44,491 nt of DNA, from the NCBI GenBank assembly GCA_009777345.1, contig WRMB01000031.1:1-44491 (forward strand), in the 5' to 3' direction. The stretch is from Micrococcales bacterium (GTDB taxonomy: Bacteria > Actinomycetota > Actinomycetes > Actinomycetales > Cellulomonadaceae). A program made the translations under genes and the position numbers. The notes below the pieces were generated by a model. It saw only the letters and a program-made list of their open reading frames with translations, made no database searches and had not been told where the DNA came from. The stretch's first letter is position 1; each line of letters opens with the position of its first letter. Shown piece by piece: positions 23,522-32,086 of this stretch.

Positions 23522-26309
23522 ACCCCACCAGGGCGCGCAGCTCGTCGCGGTCCTCGGGCAGGCCGTTGTAGCGCAGCACCTCGTGGAGGTCGACGTTGAA
23601 CGTCCAGGCGGTGGGGGCGTCGACGATGGCACGGATCGCGGTGCGCTGCCCCGGGGTCAGCGGGGTGCCCTCGTCGTACCCGCGGCGGGGGAAGACGACG
23701 TCGAGCAGGGCCCGGGCGATGGTGACGGCGTCGGAGGCGCGAGCGTCCTGCAGCACGGCGCAGACCTGGTTGACGGCCTGGTCGGCCAGGGCGGGCGGCA
23801 GCTCGGACAGGGCAGTGGCCGCTGCCGTCGCGGCCGAGCCCTCGGCGAGGTAGCACACCCGGTAGGCGTCCAGCTCGGTGGAGGTGAGGGCGTCGAGCAC
23901 GGTGTCGACGGCTTCGACGGCGGCGTCCCCGGCCAGCCGGATCCAGGTACGGGCCGCAGCGAAGCGGACCAGCGGGCGCGGGTCGCCCAGGTAGGCCCGC
24001 AGCACGTCGAGCACCCCGGGTCTCGTACCGGCCACGCCGAGGCACAGCAGCAGCTCGGCCAGCTCCCACAGGTCCCGGCCTGCCTGGACGGCCTCCTCGT
24101 AGACCGGGACCAGGTCGCGCAGCGTCTGGTCCGCCTCGGCGCCCGGGGCGAAGGCGATCAGGTGCAGGGCGAGCCAGCGGGCCTTGTTCGGGACGGTCGG
24201 ACCGTCCAGGACGATCTGCTGCCAGGCAGCCAGGTTCTCGGCCAACGACCGGTACACCTCGACGTAGCACCCGGCGTCTCCGGCAGCCTTGACCGCCTTG
24301 CGCAGGGGACGACCCTCCAGGTCGGTGACGATCTGGCGGACCTGGGCAGCCAGCCAGAAGGAACCGGACCCGGAGGCGCAGTCGGCGACGAACTCCAGCA
24401 GCTCGCGCTCCAGCGCGGTACCGCGGTGCACCCCGTCGGCCAAGATCCGGCACAGGAACCGGACGACGGGCCCGGTGACGTCGTACACGGTGTTCTGGTG
24501 CAGGCACTCGCCGTACAGCTCGTAGAAGGCCCACCGGGCGACGGCACCGCCCGGGACGGCGACGGCCGTGAGGTAGCGCGGGTAGTCCTTCGGGTCAAGG
24601 AAGCCGTAGCACGAGTCCAGCTTCTTCCACTTCACGTCGTCGACCCCGGCCAGCGCCGCGGGCTGCTCCATGGACCGCCAGCGGGCGACCTCGACGGCGA
24701 ACTCCCCCAGGTCGGCGGAACGGCGGTGCTTGTACTTCCCGATCTTCACCGTCGCCCGGGGCGTGCCGTCCGGGTCGAGCAGCCGCCACTTCTCGACGGC
24801 CTTGCCGTCCAGACCGGGCCGGACCGGCCCCTCGGCGATGGGCGTGCCCTCGGCGTCGAAGGCCCGCCACCACTCGCCGACGACCGGCTGGTCGGCCGTG
24901 TCCTCCCCGGTCAGCCTGGCGACGAACGCCGTGTACCCGGGGTTGCGCCCCTTGAGGGCCTCGCCGACGACCACCTGCTGGCTGGGGCTGACCACGGCGG
25001 CCAGCGTGCCGTCCTCGCGCCACCACCGTTCTTCGACCAGGGCGCCGTCGGCAGTGACCCGTTCGACCTGGCGCGTCCCGTCGTCGTAGAACCGCCGCTC
25101 GGCGACGGCGCCGTCGTCCAGGACCTCCCTCTCCTTCTCGACCACCCCGCGGTCGTACTCCCGGGAGATCCGCACCGCACCGTCGGGGGCGAACACCTGC
25201 TGCTCGGACAGGCGCCCGTTGGTCAGCTTCTTGGTGCGCACCGCGCGACGGCCGTCGACCAGCTCGACCTCGACCAGCCAGGGGTTGTCGTCGTTCTCCC
25301 ACCACGTCCACGTGCCGGTGGGGGTGCCCTCGTCCAGACCGAAGCGCAGCCACCCGTCCAGACCGGGGACCCAGGGGACGTCCGCCGGGACCAGCTCTGG
25401 GCGTTCCGGTTCCTGGCGCGGGTCGGTGATCCCCGCGGACGGGCGGTCCGCGGCCCGCAGCCGCTGGGCCAGCGCGTGGAGCCCTTCGAAGTCGGCGTGC
25501 TCGGCGGCGTGGGCCGACGTTCCCGCACCGTGGGCGATCAGGGTCTCGACAGCAGCGTCGTCGCCCTGCCGGGCCGCCGCCAGGAGCGGGTTGCTCTCGC
25601 TGTCCCCGTCCTGGTCGATGCTCGTGAGCCGACCGTCCGCGTCGTGGTAGCCGACGGTGACCAGCACGCCGTCGGTGTCCCAGGCCAGGCGCGGCCCGCT
25701 GAAACGACCGGCGCCGCTGTCCCAGCGGACCGCCACCCACCGTGGCACGCCCGGGGCTGGTTGCTCCGTGACCACCATCGAGGCGCCGCCGGTCCGGTAG
25801 ACAGTCCGCTTCGGCTGGCGGGTCACCAGCAGCAGGCTCGTGGTGGCGGGGACGGCGGCCGGGCGGTCCGGCGCCGGGTTCCCCTCGGCGTCCACGTGCC
25901 GACCCTCGTGGTCGTGCAGCGTCTCGGTGACCTGGTACCCCGCGTCGTCGTACTCCTGGTAAGAGCTCTGCACCGTGTCGGCGATCCCTCCGAGGACCGA
26001 CTGGGACGTCGGGTTCGCCGAACGCCGCTGCCGCACCAGCCTGCGCCGACCCCGCTCCCACACGTTGTCCCAGGCCACGGTCCCGTCGTCGTGGAAGGAG
26101 CGGCACTGGCCGTCGAGCTCGCCGTCGACGAACCCGACGTCGTCGGTCAGCCGACCGTCGGGGGTCCAGAACCGCCAGCGGCCCGTCCGCCCGGTGGGCC
26201 CGGTCTCGCCGAGCTGCCACCCCTGCCTGTCGGTGTTGTCGAACCAGTCGTCGTCGGTGACGAACCGGGCATCTTCAGGGACGGAAGCGGGACGCTGCGG
26301 TGCGGTCAT
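23520..26309 (-). CDS. Giant repeat protein: YwqK/MORN-, ankyrin- and HEAT-like
   Basis: A 929-residue soluble protein of unknown function. Residues about 15-110 and 330-446 hold tandem YwqK/MORN-like repeats (for example GRWRFWTPDGRL, RRFYDDGTRQVERVTADGAL). About 240-290 holds a single ankyrin-like unit (NPLLAAARQGDDAAVETLIA). From about 620 to the end runs a helical array like HEAT/armadillo repeats (ELLEFVADCASGSGSF, LVRFAAARTWIRLAGDAAVE). YwqK- and ankyrin-type repeats are common in immunity proteins to secreted toxins. The start is taken at MTAPQRP; an upstream ATG (26324) is possible. I see no catalytic motif, so it is probably a binding or immunity scaffold. Confidence 0.65.
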   Translation of the reverse strand: MTAPQRPASVPEDARFVTDDDWFDNTDRQGWQLGETGPTGRTGRWRFWTPDGRLTDDVGFVDGELDGQCRSFHDDGTVAWDNVWERGRRRLVRQRRSANPTSQSVLGGIADTVQSSYQEYDDAGYQVTETLHDHEGRHVDAEGNPAPDRPAAVPATTSLLLVTRQPKRTVYRTGGASMVVTEQPAPGVPRWVAVRWDSGAGRFSGPRLAWDTDGVLVTVGYHDADGRLTSIDQDGDSESNPLLAAARQGDDAAVETLIAHGAGTSAHAAEHADFEGLHALAQRLRAADRPSAGITDPRQEPERPELVPADVPWVPGLDGWLRFGLDEGTPTGTWTWWENDDNPWLVEVELVDGRRAVRTKKLTNGRLSEQQVFAPDGAVRISREYDRGVVEKEREVLDDGAVAERRFYDDGTRQVERVTADGALVEERWWREDGTLAAVVSPSQQVVVGEALKGRNPGYTAFVARLTGEDTADQPVVGEWWRAFDAEGTPIAEGPVRPGLDGKAVEKWRLLDPDGTPRATVKIGKYKHRRSADLGEFAVEVARWRSMEQPAALAGVDDVKWKKLDSCYGFLDPKDYPRYLTAVAVPGGAVARWAFYELYGECLHQNTVYDVTGPVVRFLCRILADGVHRGTALERELLEFVADCASGSGSFWLAAQVRQIVTDLEGRPLRKAVKAAGDAGCYVEVYRSLAENLAAWQQIVLDGPTVPNKARWLALHLIAFAPGAEADQTLRDLVPVYEEAVQAGRDLWELAELLLCLGVAGTRPGVLDVLRAYLGDPRPLVRFAAARTWIRLAGDAAVEAVDTVLDALTSTELDAYRVCYLAEGSAATAAATALSELPPALADQAVNQVCAVLQDARASDAVTIARALLDVVFPRRGYDEGTPLTPGQRTAIRAIVDAPTAWTFNVDLHEVLRYNGLPEDRDELRALVG

Positions 26310-26689
26310 GCCTCTTTCTAGCATTCGCCCGCCGCGCGAAGGACGGCTTTCGCGCACTGATCTCGTCACATGTTTATCAGGCCGAAACAAGCGTGCCAGG
26401 CCGAGACAAGACCGACCCGGGCGACCCGGCGCGCTCTCGACGGTCGATCACCCGGACATTCGGCGCTCGCCCGAACCGGGCGCACCAGCCCGCGGCGGGC
26501 ACCCAGGGGTCGCGCCAGGTGTCCCCCGTTCGGTCCAGCCGACAGGTACGGCGACACCAGCGGTGCGGCAGTTCCTATATGGGCTGTTCGGGTGAGCCGG
26601 AATGGTCTGGGTTGTCCGAATTCGTCTGGGCAGCGACCATCGTTGCGGCTCCTATTGCGACGAGTCCCAGCGCGACGAGAGGTGCGACC
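26310..26689. other. Divergent promoter region, no gene
   Basis: 380 bases between two divergent genes. AGGCCGA(A/G)ACAAG occurs twice, 19 bases apart (from 26379 and 26398). Otherwise no hairpin or gene is seen. The promoters of the repeat protein and the FtsH-like protease should lie here. Confidence 0.4.
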
Positions 26690-28474
26690 GTGGCCCGAAC
26701 GACACCCGAGCACGATATAGCCCGTGACCGGGAGGCGGCCCGCCGCCGCCGCCTGGCACGGCTGCTGGTGGTGCTGCTGCTGGTCCAGGGCTGGCTGGTG
26801 GTCCGTGCCGTCCAGGGCCAGCCGCCGATACCTGCCCTGCCCGCGGTGGACCCGCTGTTCCTCGTGCCGATACTGTTCTTCACCGCGCTGCTGCTGATCA
26901 TCGTGGGGACGCAGGTCGGGTCGGCCCGTTCCCCCCACCTGGTCTACCGGCCCGAGCAGGTGGACGTGCGGCTGGACGAGGTGATCGGCATCGACCCGAT
27001 CATCGAGGACGTGCGCCGCTCCCTCGACCTGTTCTGGGCCCACCGGACCTTCGCCGACCGCACCGGGGGGCGTCCGCGCCGCGGGCTGCTGTTCGAAGGG
27101 GCACCGGGTACCGGCAAGACGCTCACCGCCAAGGCGATGGCGGCCGAGGCTGGGGTGCCTTTCCTGTTCGTCTCGGCCACGTCGTTCCAGTCCATGTACT
27201 ACGGGGCGACCGCCCGCAAGATCCGGGCCTACTTCCGGGCGCTGCGCAAGGCCGCGGCGAAAGAAGGCGGGGCTATCGGGTTCATCGAAGAGATCGACGC
27301 TATCGCCATGGCCCGCGGCTTCATGCCGGTATCGCGCTCGACCGGCCCGGCCGCGTCGGCTCTGGGCCCAGACAAGGCCGTGACGGAGCGGGCCGTCTCC
27401 GAGGGCACGGGCGGGGTGCTCAACGAACTGCTGGTGCAGATGCAGTCGTTCGACGAACCGCTGGGCACCGACAAGCTGCTCAACCGTCTGGCGGCCGCGG
27501 TGAACCTGCTGCTGCCCGTCACCCGGCAGATCCCGATGCGTCGCCCCAGCCGGGCGCCGCTGCTGCTCATCGCCGCGACCAACCGGGCCGACGCCCTGGA
27601 CCCAGCCCTGCTGCGGCCCGGCCGGTTCGACCGGCGGCTGACCTTCCCCGAACCGGACGTGCACGGTCGGCGGGCCCTCATGGACCACTTCCTGGCCCGA
27701 CGGACCCACGAGCCCGAGCTCGATGAGCCCTCGGTGCGCGACCGCCTGGCCGCCGCGACCAACGGCTGGACCCCGGTGATGATCGAGCACCTGCTGGACG
27801 AGGCGCTGGTCAACGCCATGCGCCGCGGCGCCGAGGCCATGAGCTTCACCGACGTGACCCAGGCCAGGATCACCGAGATGGTCGGCCTGGGCCAACCCGT
27901 CACCTACACCCGGGCCGAGCAAGAGCTGATCGCCACCCACGAGGCCGGGCACGCCGTCGTGGCGCACCTGGTCGCGCCGCAACGGGTGCTGGAGGTGGTG
28001 ACCATCGTCAAGCACGGGTCGGCGCTGGGACTGCTGGCCCACGACGACGCCGAGGACGTCTACACCCGGTCCTCCGCCGACCTGCGGGCCCTGATCCAGA
28101 TCTCCATGGGCGGCTGGTGCGCCGAGGAGCTGTTCTTCGGTGATACCTCGACCGGCCCGGCCTCGGACCTGGCCGCCGCCACCCGCCTGGCCGCCCAGAT
28201 GGTCGGCGCCGCGGGCATGACCGGCTCCCTGGTCTCCCTGGCGGCCACGGGCAAGGACATCGTCGAGGCGGTCGTCGGCGACACCGCCGCCCGCGAACAG
28301 CTGGAGCGGGTCCTGACCGACGCCCGCGACGCGGTCCGCGTCCTACTGGCCGACAACCGCGACCTGGTCGAAGCCCTGCGCGACGCCCTGCTGGACCGTT
28401 ACGAGCTGGTCGGCCCGGAGATCACCGAGGTGCTGTACCTCGCCGTGGCCACCCGGGAACCGGTGGCCGTCTGA
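26690..28474 (+). CDS. FtsH-like membrane AAA+ metalloprotease
   Basis: A 594-residue FtsH-like protease that unfolds and degrades membrane or cytosolic proteins with ATP and Zn2+. Two membrane helices lie near the N-terminus (LARLLVVLLLVQGWLVV, then PLFLVPILFFTALLLIIV). Walker A is GAPGTGKT (137-144), Walker B FIEEIDA (198-204), then the second region of homology (RPGRFDRRL) and zinc motif HEAGH (417-421) with later ASDL. Between Walker B and the second region is an insertion of about 55 residues rich in Pro and Leu, absent from ordinary FtsH. The start is the GTG at 26690, 8 nt after GAGAGG. This is a second, divergent FtsH-like protein rather than the housekeeping one. Confidence 0.85.
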   Translation: MARTTPEHDIARDREAARRRRLARLLVVLLLVQGWLVVRAVQGQPPIPALPAVDPLFLVPILFFTALLLIIVGTQVGSARSPHLVYRPEQVDVRLDEVIGIDPIIEDVRRSLDLFWAHRTFADRTGGRPRRGLLFEGAPGTGKTLTAKAMAAEAGVPFLFVSATSFQSMYYGATARKIRAYFRALRKAAAKEGGAIGFIEEIDAIAMARGFMPVSRSTGPAASALGPDKAVTERAVSEGTGGVLNELLVQMQSFDEPLGTDKLLNRLAAAVNLLLPVTRQIPMRRPSRAPLLLIAATNRADALDPALLRPGRFDRRLTFPEPDVHGRRALMDHFLARRTHEPELDEPSVRDRLAAATNGWTPVMIEHLLDEALVNAMRRGAEAMSFTDVTQARITEMVGLGQPVTYTRAEQELIATHEAGHAVVAHLVAPQRVLEVVTIVKHGSALGLLAHDDAEDVYTRSSADLRALIQISMGGWCAEELFFGDTSTGPASDLAAATRLAAQMVGAAGMTGSLVSLAATGKDIVEAVVGDTAAREQLERVLTDARDAVRVLLADNRDLVEALRDALLDRYELVGPEITEVLYLAVATREPVAV

Positions 28475-28496
28475 CCAGCCTGCAGCGGCAAGGGCG

Positions 28497-28644
28497 GGCC
28501 TGCTCTACGTCGCGGACGAGGCGTACGCCGAGAAGAGCGGCACCGATCCGGACGAGGCCAGAGGTCTTCAGGAACGTCACCGCCGGAGCCGACCTCCAGC
28601 GCACCTACCCAGAACTGGTCGCCGATATCGTCGCCATCCGGTAA
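28497..28644 (+). pseudogene. Truncated, frameshifted gene remnant
   Basis: The DNA encodes GLLYVADEAYAEKSGTDPDE in one frame and PEVFRNVTAGADLQRTYPEL, ending VADIVAIR and TAA, in another, with a shift near 28555. No start or N-terminal half is found. Both parts look like real protein, so this is the tail of a lost gene of unknown family. It abuts the toxin-antitoxin pair downstream. Confidence 0.5.
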
Positions 28645-28651
28645 GCCTGGT

Positions 28652-29020
28652 TCACGCCGGCTGGGCGTCGAGGTAGGCGGCGATAGCGTCCCGTACGACG
28701 TCGGACTCGCGGCGGTGCTGGCTGGCAGCCAGGCGACGCACACCGTCCTTGATCTCGCGTGGCACCCGGGCACGCAGGACCGGTGAGGGGCCGCCGTGCT
28801 GGGGTCCGGGCGGCCGGCCGAGCGTCACCTGGATGGCCTCGGCGAAGGTGGTGGTGCCGGTAGCCTCGAAGATGAGCCTCGCCCCCAGGCCGGGGTCCTG
28901 GTCAGCACGGATCAGGGTGGTCGGGTCTGCCTTGAGCCGACCTGACTCGAGGTCGGCGATGATCTGGTCGTAGTAGGCCTGGTCGTGGGCCTCGTCGTCG
29001 TAGTCCTGGTCGCTGGTCAT
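28652..29020 (-). CDS. RHH antitoxin, 122 aa
   Basis: A likely antitoxin encoded after its toxin. The C-terminus (PREIKDGVRRLAASQHRRES, then DVVRDAIAAYLDAQ) is a ribbon-helix-helix domain. The N-terminal half is acidic (SDQDYDDEAHDQAYYDQIIA) and probably binds the toxin. The start is the ATG at 29020, 6 nt after GGAGG; an ATG two codons upstream has no usable spacing. The toxin's stop lies 2 bases before it, so translation is coupled. Confidence 0.75.
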   Translation of the reverse strand: MTSDQDYDDEAHDQAYYDQIIADLESGRLKADPTTLIRADQDPGLGARLIFEATGTTTFAEAIQVTLGRPPGPQHGGPSPVLRARVPREIKDGVRRLAASQHRRESDVVRDAIAAYLDAQPA

Positions 29021-29022
29021 CG

Positions 29023-29289
29023 TCATCCTCCGTCCTGGACCATCCATCTGAACTTGTCGGTGAGTTCCATCGCGTGGAACACCACGACCGTACGGGGCGG
29101 CCTGATCTCCACGATCACCTCGATGTACCGGTCGGTCTGCGGATGCGGGTGGCCGACAAAGACTGTCGCATCGGAGTACCCATCGCGGCCCGGGGTCGTC
29201 GACGTGCTGGTGTAGTGCCTGATCGCCCACATCGCGTCCTCGTGTGACACGCCGTGATCGTCAGCCGATGAAACGAACAGCACCCCCAT
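29023..29289 (-). CDS. BrnT/DUF4258-like toxin candidate, 88 aa
   Basis: A small protein with HGVSHEDAMWAIRHY (helix), VFVGHPHPQTDRYIEVIVEI and VVVFHAMELTDKFRWMV. The alternating strand pattern and the closing HAM.L..KFR match small toxins near the BrnT/RelE fold. The toxin comes first, as in HigBA or BrnTA operons. It has a leaderless-type promoter. It lies upstream of, and on the opposite strand to, the dnaK operon. Confidence 0.6.
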   Translation of the reverse strand: MGVLFVSSADDHGVSHEDAMWAIRHYTSTSTTPGRDGYSDATVFVGHPHPQTDRYIEVIVEIRPPRTVVVFHAMELTDKFRWMVQDGG

Positions 29290-29295
29290 GCCGAA

Positions 29296-29301
29296 ACTGT
29301 A
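29296..29301 (-). promoter_or_regulatory. -10 box for leaderless toxin gene
   Basis: On the minus strand TACAGT is followed by 6 nt and then the ATG at 29289. Confidence 0.55.
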
Positions 29302-29358
29302 GCACAGATACCTGCGACCTCGGAGCGGTCGGGGTGGAACGAGCCGAGGGGCGGGAGG

Positions 29359-29379
29359 GTTGAGCCCAGGAGACTCAAG
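29359..29379 (+). promoter_or_regulatory. HAIR operator 1 for HspR
   Basis: GTTGAGC, 7 nt, ACTCAAG. It matches the HspR operator CTTGAGT-N7-ACTCAAG with changes at the two ends of the left half. HspR, encoded last in this operon, should bind here. Confidence 0.8.
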
Positions 29380-29422
29380 TTCGGGCGGGTCGGGTTGCAA
29401 TCAGACCGGAGTTGGGTTCAGA

Positions 29423-29443
29423 CTTGAGTCGGGCGGGCTCAAG
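29423..29443 (+). promoter_or_regulatory. HAIR operator 2 for HspR
   Basis: CTTGAGT, 7 nt, GCTCAAG: one mismatch to the HAIR consensus. It lies 55 bases before the dnaK start, so bound HspR would cover the promoter. Confidence 0.9.
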
Positions 29444-29497
29444 GCTCCGCACAGGACAGGTACTCGGGGGTTGCCCCCAGAAGGAAGGCACAGGCAC

Positions 29498-31357
29498 ATG
29501 GCACGAGTCGTCGGGATCGACCTCGGCACCACCAACTCCGCCGTCGCGACGCTGGAGGGCGGTGAGCCCACCGTCGTCGCCAACGCCGAGGGGGCGCGCA
29601 CCACACCGTCGGTCGTCGCGTTCTCCAAGACCGGGGAGGTCCTGGTCGGCGAGATCGCCAAGCGGCAGGCCGTCACCAACGTGGACCGCACCATCACCTC
29701 GGTCAAGCGCCACATGGGTCTGGACTGGAAGTGCGAGATCGACGGCAAGACCTACACCGCACAGGAGATCAGCGCCCGGGTGCTGGGCAAGCTCAAGCGC
29801 GACGCCGAGGCCTACCTGGGCGAACCGGTGACCGACGCCGTCATCACCGTCCCGGCCTACTTCTCCGACTCCCAGCGCCAGGCCACCAAGGACGCCGGCA
29901 CCATCGCCGGGCTGAACGTGCTGCGGATCATCAACGAGCCGACCGCCGCCGCCCTGGCCTACGGGCTGGAGCGCGGCAAGGAGGACGAGCTGATCCTGGT
30001 GTTCGACCTGGGCGGCGGCACCTTCGACGTGTCCCTGCTGGAGGTGGGCAAGGACGACGACGGTTTCTCCACCATCGAGGTGCGAGCCACCTCGGGCGAC
30101 AACCACCTGGGCGGCGACGACTGGGACAACCGGATCGTCGACTTCCTGGTCACCGAGGTGAAGAACGGCTACGGCCAGGACCTGTCCAAGGACAAGGTGG
30201 CGCTGCAGCGGCTGCGCGAGGCCGCCGAACAGGCCAAGAAAGAGCTGTCGTCGGCCACCTCCACCAACATCTCCATGCAGTACCTCGGGATGAGCGAGAA
30301 CGGCCCGATCCACCTGGACACCAAGCTGACCCGGGCCCAGTTCCAGGAGATGACGCGTGACCTGCTGGACCGCACCCGGGCGCCGTTCGCCTCGGTGATC
30401 CGCGACGCCGGGATCTCCGTGGCCGATATCGACCACGTCGTGCTGGTCGGCGGTTCGACCCGGATGCCCGCGGTGACCGACCTGGTCAAGGAGCTGACCG
30501 GCAAGGACCCCAACAAGGGTGTCAACCCGGACGAGGTCGTGGCCGTCGGTGCCGCGCTGCAGGGCGGCGTGATGAAGGGCGACCGCAAGGACGTCCTGCT
30601 CATCGACGTGACGCCCCTGTCCCTGGGCATCGAGACCAAGGGCGGGGTGATGACCAAGCTGATCGAGCGCAACACGGCCATCCCGACCAAGCGGTCCGAG
30701 ATCTTCTCCACCGCGGACGACAACCAGCCGTCGGTCAGCATCCAGGTGTTCCAGGGCGAGCGCGAGTTCACCGCCGACAACAAGCAGCTGGGCACCTTCG
30801 ACCTGACCGGTATCGCCCCCGCCCCGCGCGGCGTGCCCCAGATCGAGGTCACCTTCGATATCGACGCCAACGGTATCGTGCACGTCTCGGCCAAGGACCG
30901 GGGCACCGGCAAGGAGCAGTCGATGACCATCACCGGCGGTTCGGCCCTGCCGAAGGACGAGATCGACCGGATGGTGGCCGAGGCCGAGGCCCACGCCGCC
31001 GAGGACGCCAAGCGTCGTGAGGAGGCCGATGTCCGCAACGGTGCCGAGCAGGCCGTCTACACCAGCGAGAAAGCCCTGAGCGAGAACGACGACAAGCTGC
31101 CCGACGACGTGAAGTCCGAGGTGCGGGCCGCTATCGACGACCTCAAGGCCTCGCTGGACGCCGACGACTCCGCCGAGACGATCAAGACCAAGCACAGCAC
31201 GCTGGTCGCGGCCAGCCAGAAGATCGGCCAGGCCGTGTACGCCCAGTCCGAGAAAGACGGCGCGTCCACCGGTCCGGACTACGGGACGCCCGGGTCGCAG
31301 CCCGCTGACGACGACGTGGTGGACGCCGAGATCGTCGACGAGGACGAGACCAAATGA
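29498..31357 (+). CDS. dnaK: Chaperone DnaK (Hsp70)
   Basis: The 619-residue ATP-dependent Hsp70 chaperone. It starts [14 protein letters not shown], with the ATPase signatures [14 protein letters not shown] and [12 protein letters not shown], the linker-region [11 protein letters not shown], the substrate-binding domain, the helical lid, and the acidic C-terminus [22 protein letters not shown] lies upstream of the ATG at 29498. Its stop overlaps the grpE start (ATGA). It is induced when HspR releases the two HAIR operators under heat or protein damage. Confidence 0.98.
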   Translation: MARVVGIDLGTTNSAVATLEGGEPTVVANAEGARTTPSVVAFSKTGEVLVGEIAKRQAVTNVDRTITSVKRHMGLDWKCEIDGKTYTAQEISARVLGKLKRDAEAYLGEPVTDAVITVPAYFSDSQRQATKDAGTIAGLNVLRIINEPTAAALAYGLERGKEDELILVFDLGGGTFDVSLLEVGKDDDGFSTIEVRATSGDNHLGGDDWDNRIVDFLVTEVKNGYGQDLSKDKVALQRLREAAEQAKKELSSATSTNISMQYLGMSENGPIHLDTKLTRAQFQEMTRDLLDRTRAPFASVIRDAGISVADIDHVVLVGGSTRMPAVTDLVKELTGKDPNKGVNPDEVVAVGAALQGGVMKGDRKDVLLIDVTPLSLGIETKGGVMTKLIERNTAIPTKRSEIFSTADDNQPSVSIQVFQGEREFTADNKQLGTFDLTGIAPAPRGVPQIEVTFDIDANGIVHVSAKDRGTGKEQSMTITGGSALPKDEIDRMVAEAEAHAAEDAKRREEADVRNGAEQAVYTSEKALSENDDKLPDDVKSEVRAAIDDLKASLDADDSAETIKTKHSTLVAASQKIGQAVYAQSEKDGASTGPDYGTPGSQPADDDVVDAEIVDEDETK

Positions 31358-31992
31358 CGCTCCCGGACGACGGAGAGGAACCCCGGATCGTCGACCGCCG
31401 CAAGATCGACCCCCGGACCGGCGAGGTCCGCGCGCCGGACACCGACGCCGTGCCGACCGAGACAGCCCCGGACGACGCGCCGGGCCTCGAACCGGACGCG
31501 GCGACGCTGGCCGCTGAACGTCTCGACCAGCTCCAGCGGGTCTCGGCCGACTACGTCAACCTGCAGAACCAGTACGCCGCGTTCGTCCGACGGTCCAAGA
31601 CCGAGGCGCTGGCGGCGTACGAGCAGGGCATCGCGGCGCTGGCCGAAGGGCTGATCCCGGTGCTGGACGATATCGAGCTGGCCCGGCAGCACGGCGACCT
31701 GGTCGGCCCGTTCGCGTCCATCGCGGAGAAGACCGAGCAGATCCTCGAGCACTTCTCGGTGGTGCGGTACGGGAAAGCGGGCGAACCGTTCGACCCGGCA
31801 GTGCACGAGGCCCTGATGCACGGCCACAGCGCCGATGTCGCGGGGCCGACCGTGCAGCAGGTGCTCCAGCCTGGTTACCTAGCCGGGGAACGGGTGCTGC
31901 GGGCGGCCCGGGTCGCCGTCGTCGACCTCCAGCCCGACGACGCCCAGCCGGACGAGACCCGCTCCGGTACCCAGATCGACGACATGCTGTGA
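31354..31992 (+). CDS. grpE: Nucleotide exchange factor GrpE
   Basis: GrpE releases ADP from DnaK. The 212-residue protein has a disordered acidic N-terminus, a long helix ([20 protein letters not shown]...RRSKTE) for dimerisation, and the conserved beta domain with [13 protein letters not shown] and [10 protein letters not shown]. It overlaps dnaK by 4 bases. After it comes a strong hairpin before dnaJ. Confidence 0.96.
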   Translation: MTLPDDGEEPRIVDRRKIDPRTGEVRAPDTDAVPTETAPDDAPGLEPDAATLAAERLDQLQRVSADYVNLQNQYAAFVRRSKTEALAAYEQGIAALAEGLIPVLDDIELARQHGDLVGPFASIAEKTEQILEHFSVVRYGKAGEPFDPAVHEALMHGHSADVAGPTVQQVLQPGYLAGERVLRAARVAVVDLQPDDAQPDETRSGTQIDDML

Positions 31993-32010
31993 CGATCGAG
32001 CAGCTGTTGC

Positions 32011-32057
32011 TGCGGCCTGGTGGGCCGGACCTGGCCGGTCCGGCCCACCAGGCCGCA
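32011..32057 (+). terminator. Hairpin between grpE and dnaJ
   Basis: Bases 32011-32030 and 32038-32057 pair over 20 bp around 7 nt. Since it lies inside the operon, it may partly end transcription, protect the dnaK-grpE mRNA 3' end, or mark a processing site, lowering dnaJ and hspR output. Confidence 0.7.
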
Positions 32058-32086
32058 ACGGGCACCACGACACGAAGGGAGGCGCC

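Noticed and set aside
23302..24534. Minus-strand frame across the J-protein and repeat-protein genes
   Set aside because: Shadow frame with Arg/Gly/Pro-rich composition overlapping two supported genes.
23487..26321. 944-codon plus-strand frame antisense to the repeat protein
   Set aside because: Low-complexity Gly/Val/Asp/Leu composition typical of a shadow; the minus strand has clear repeats and a start.
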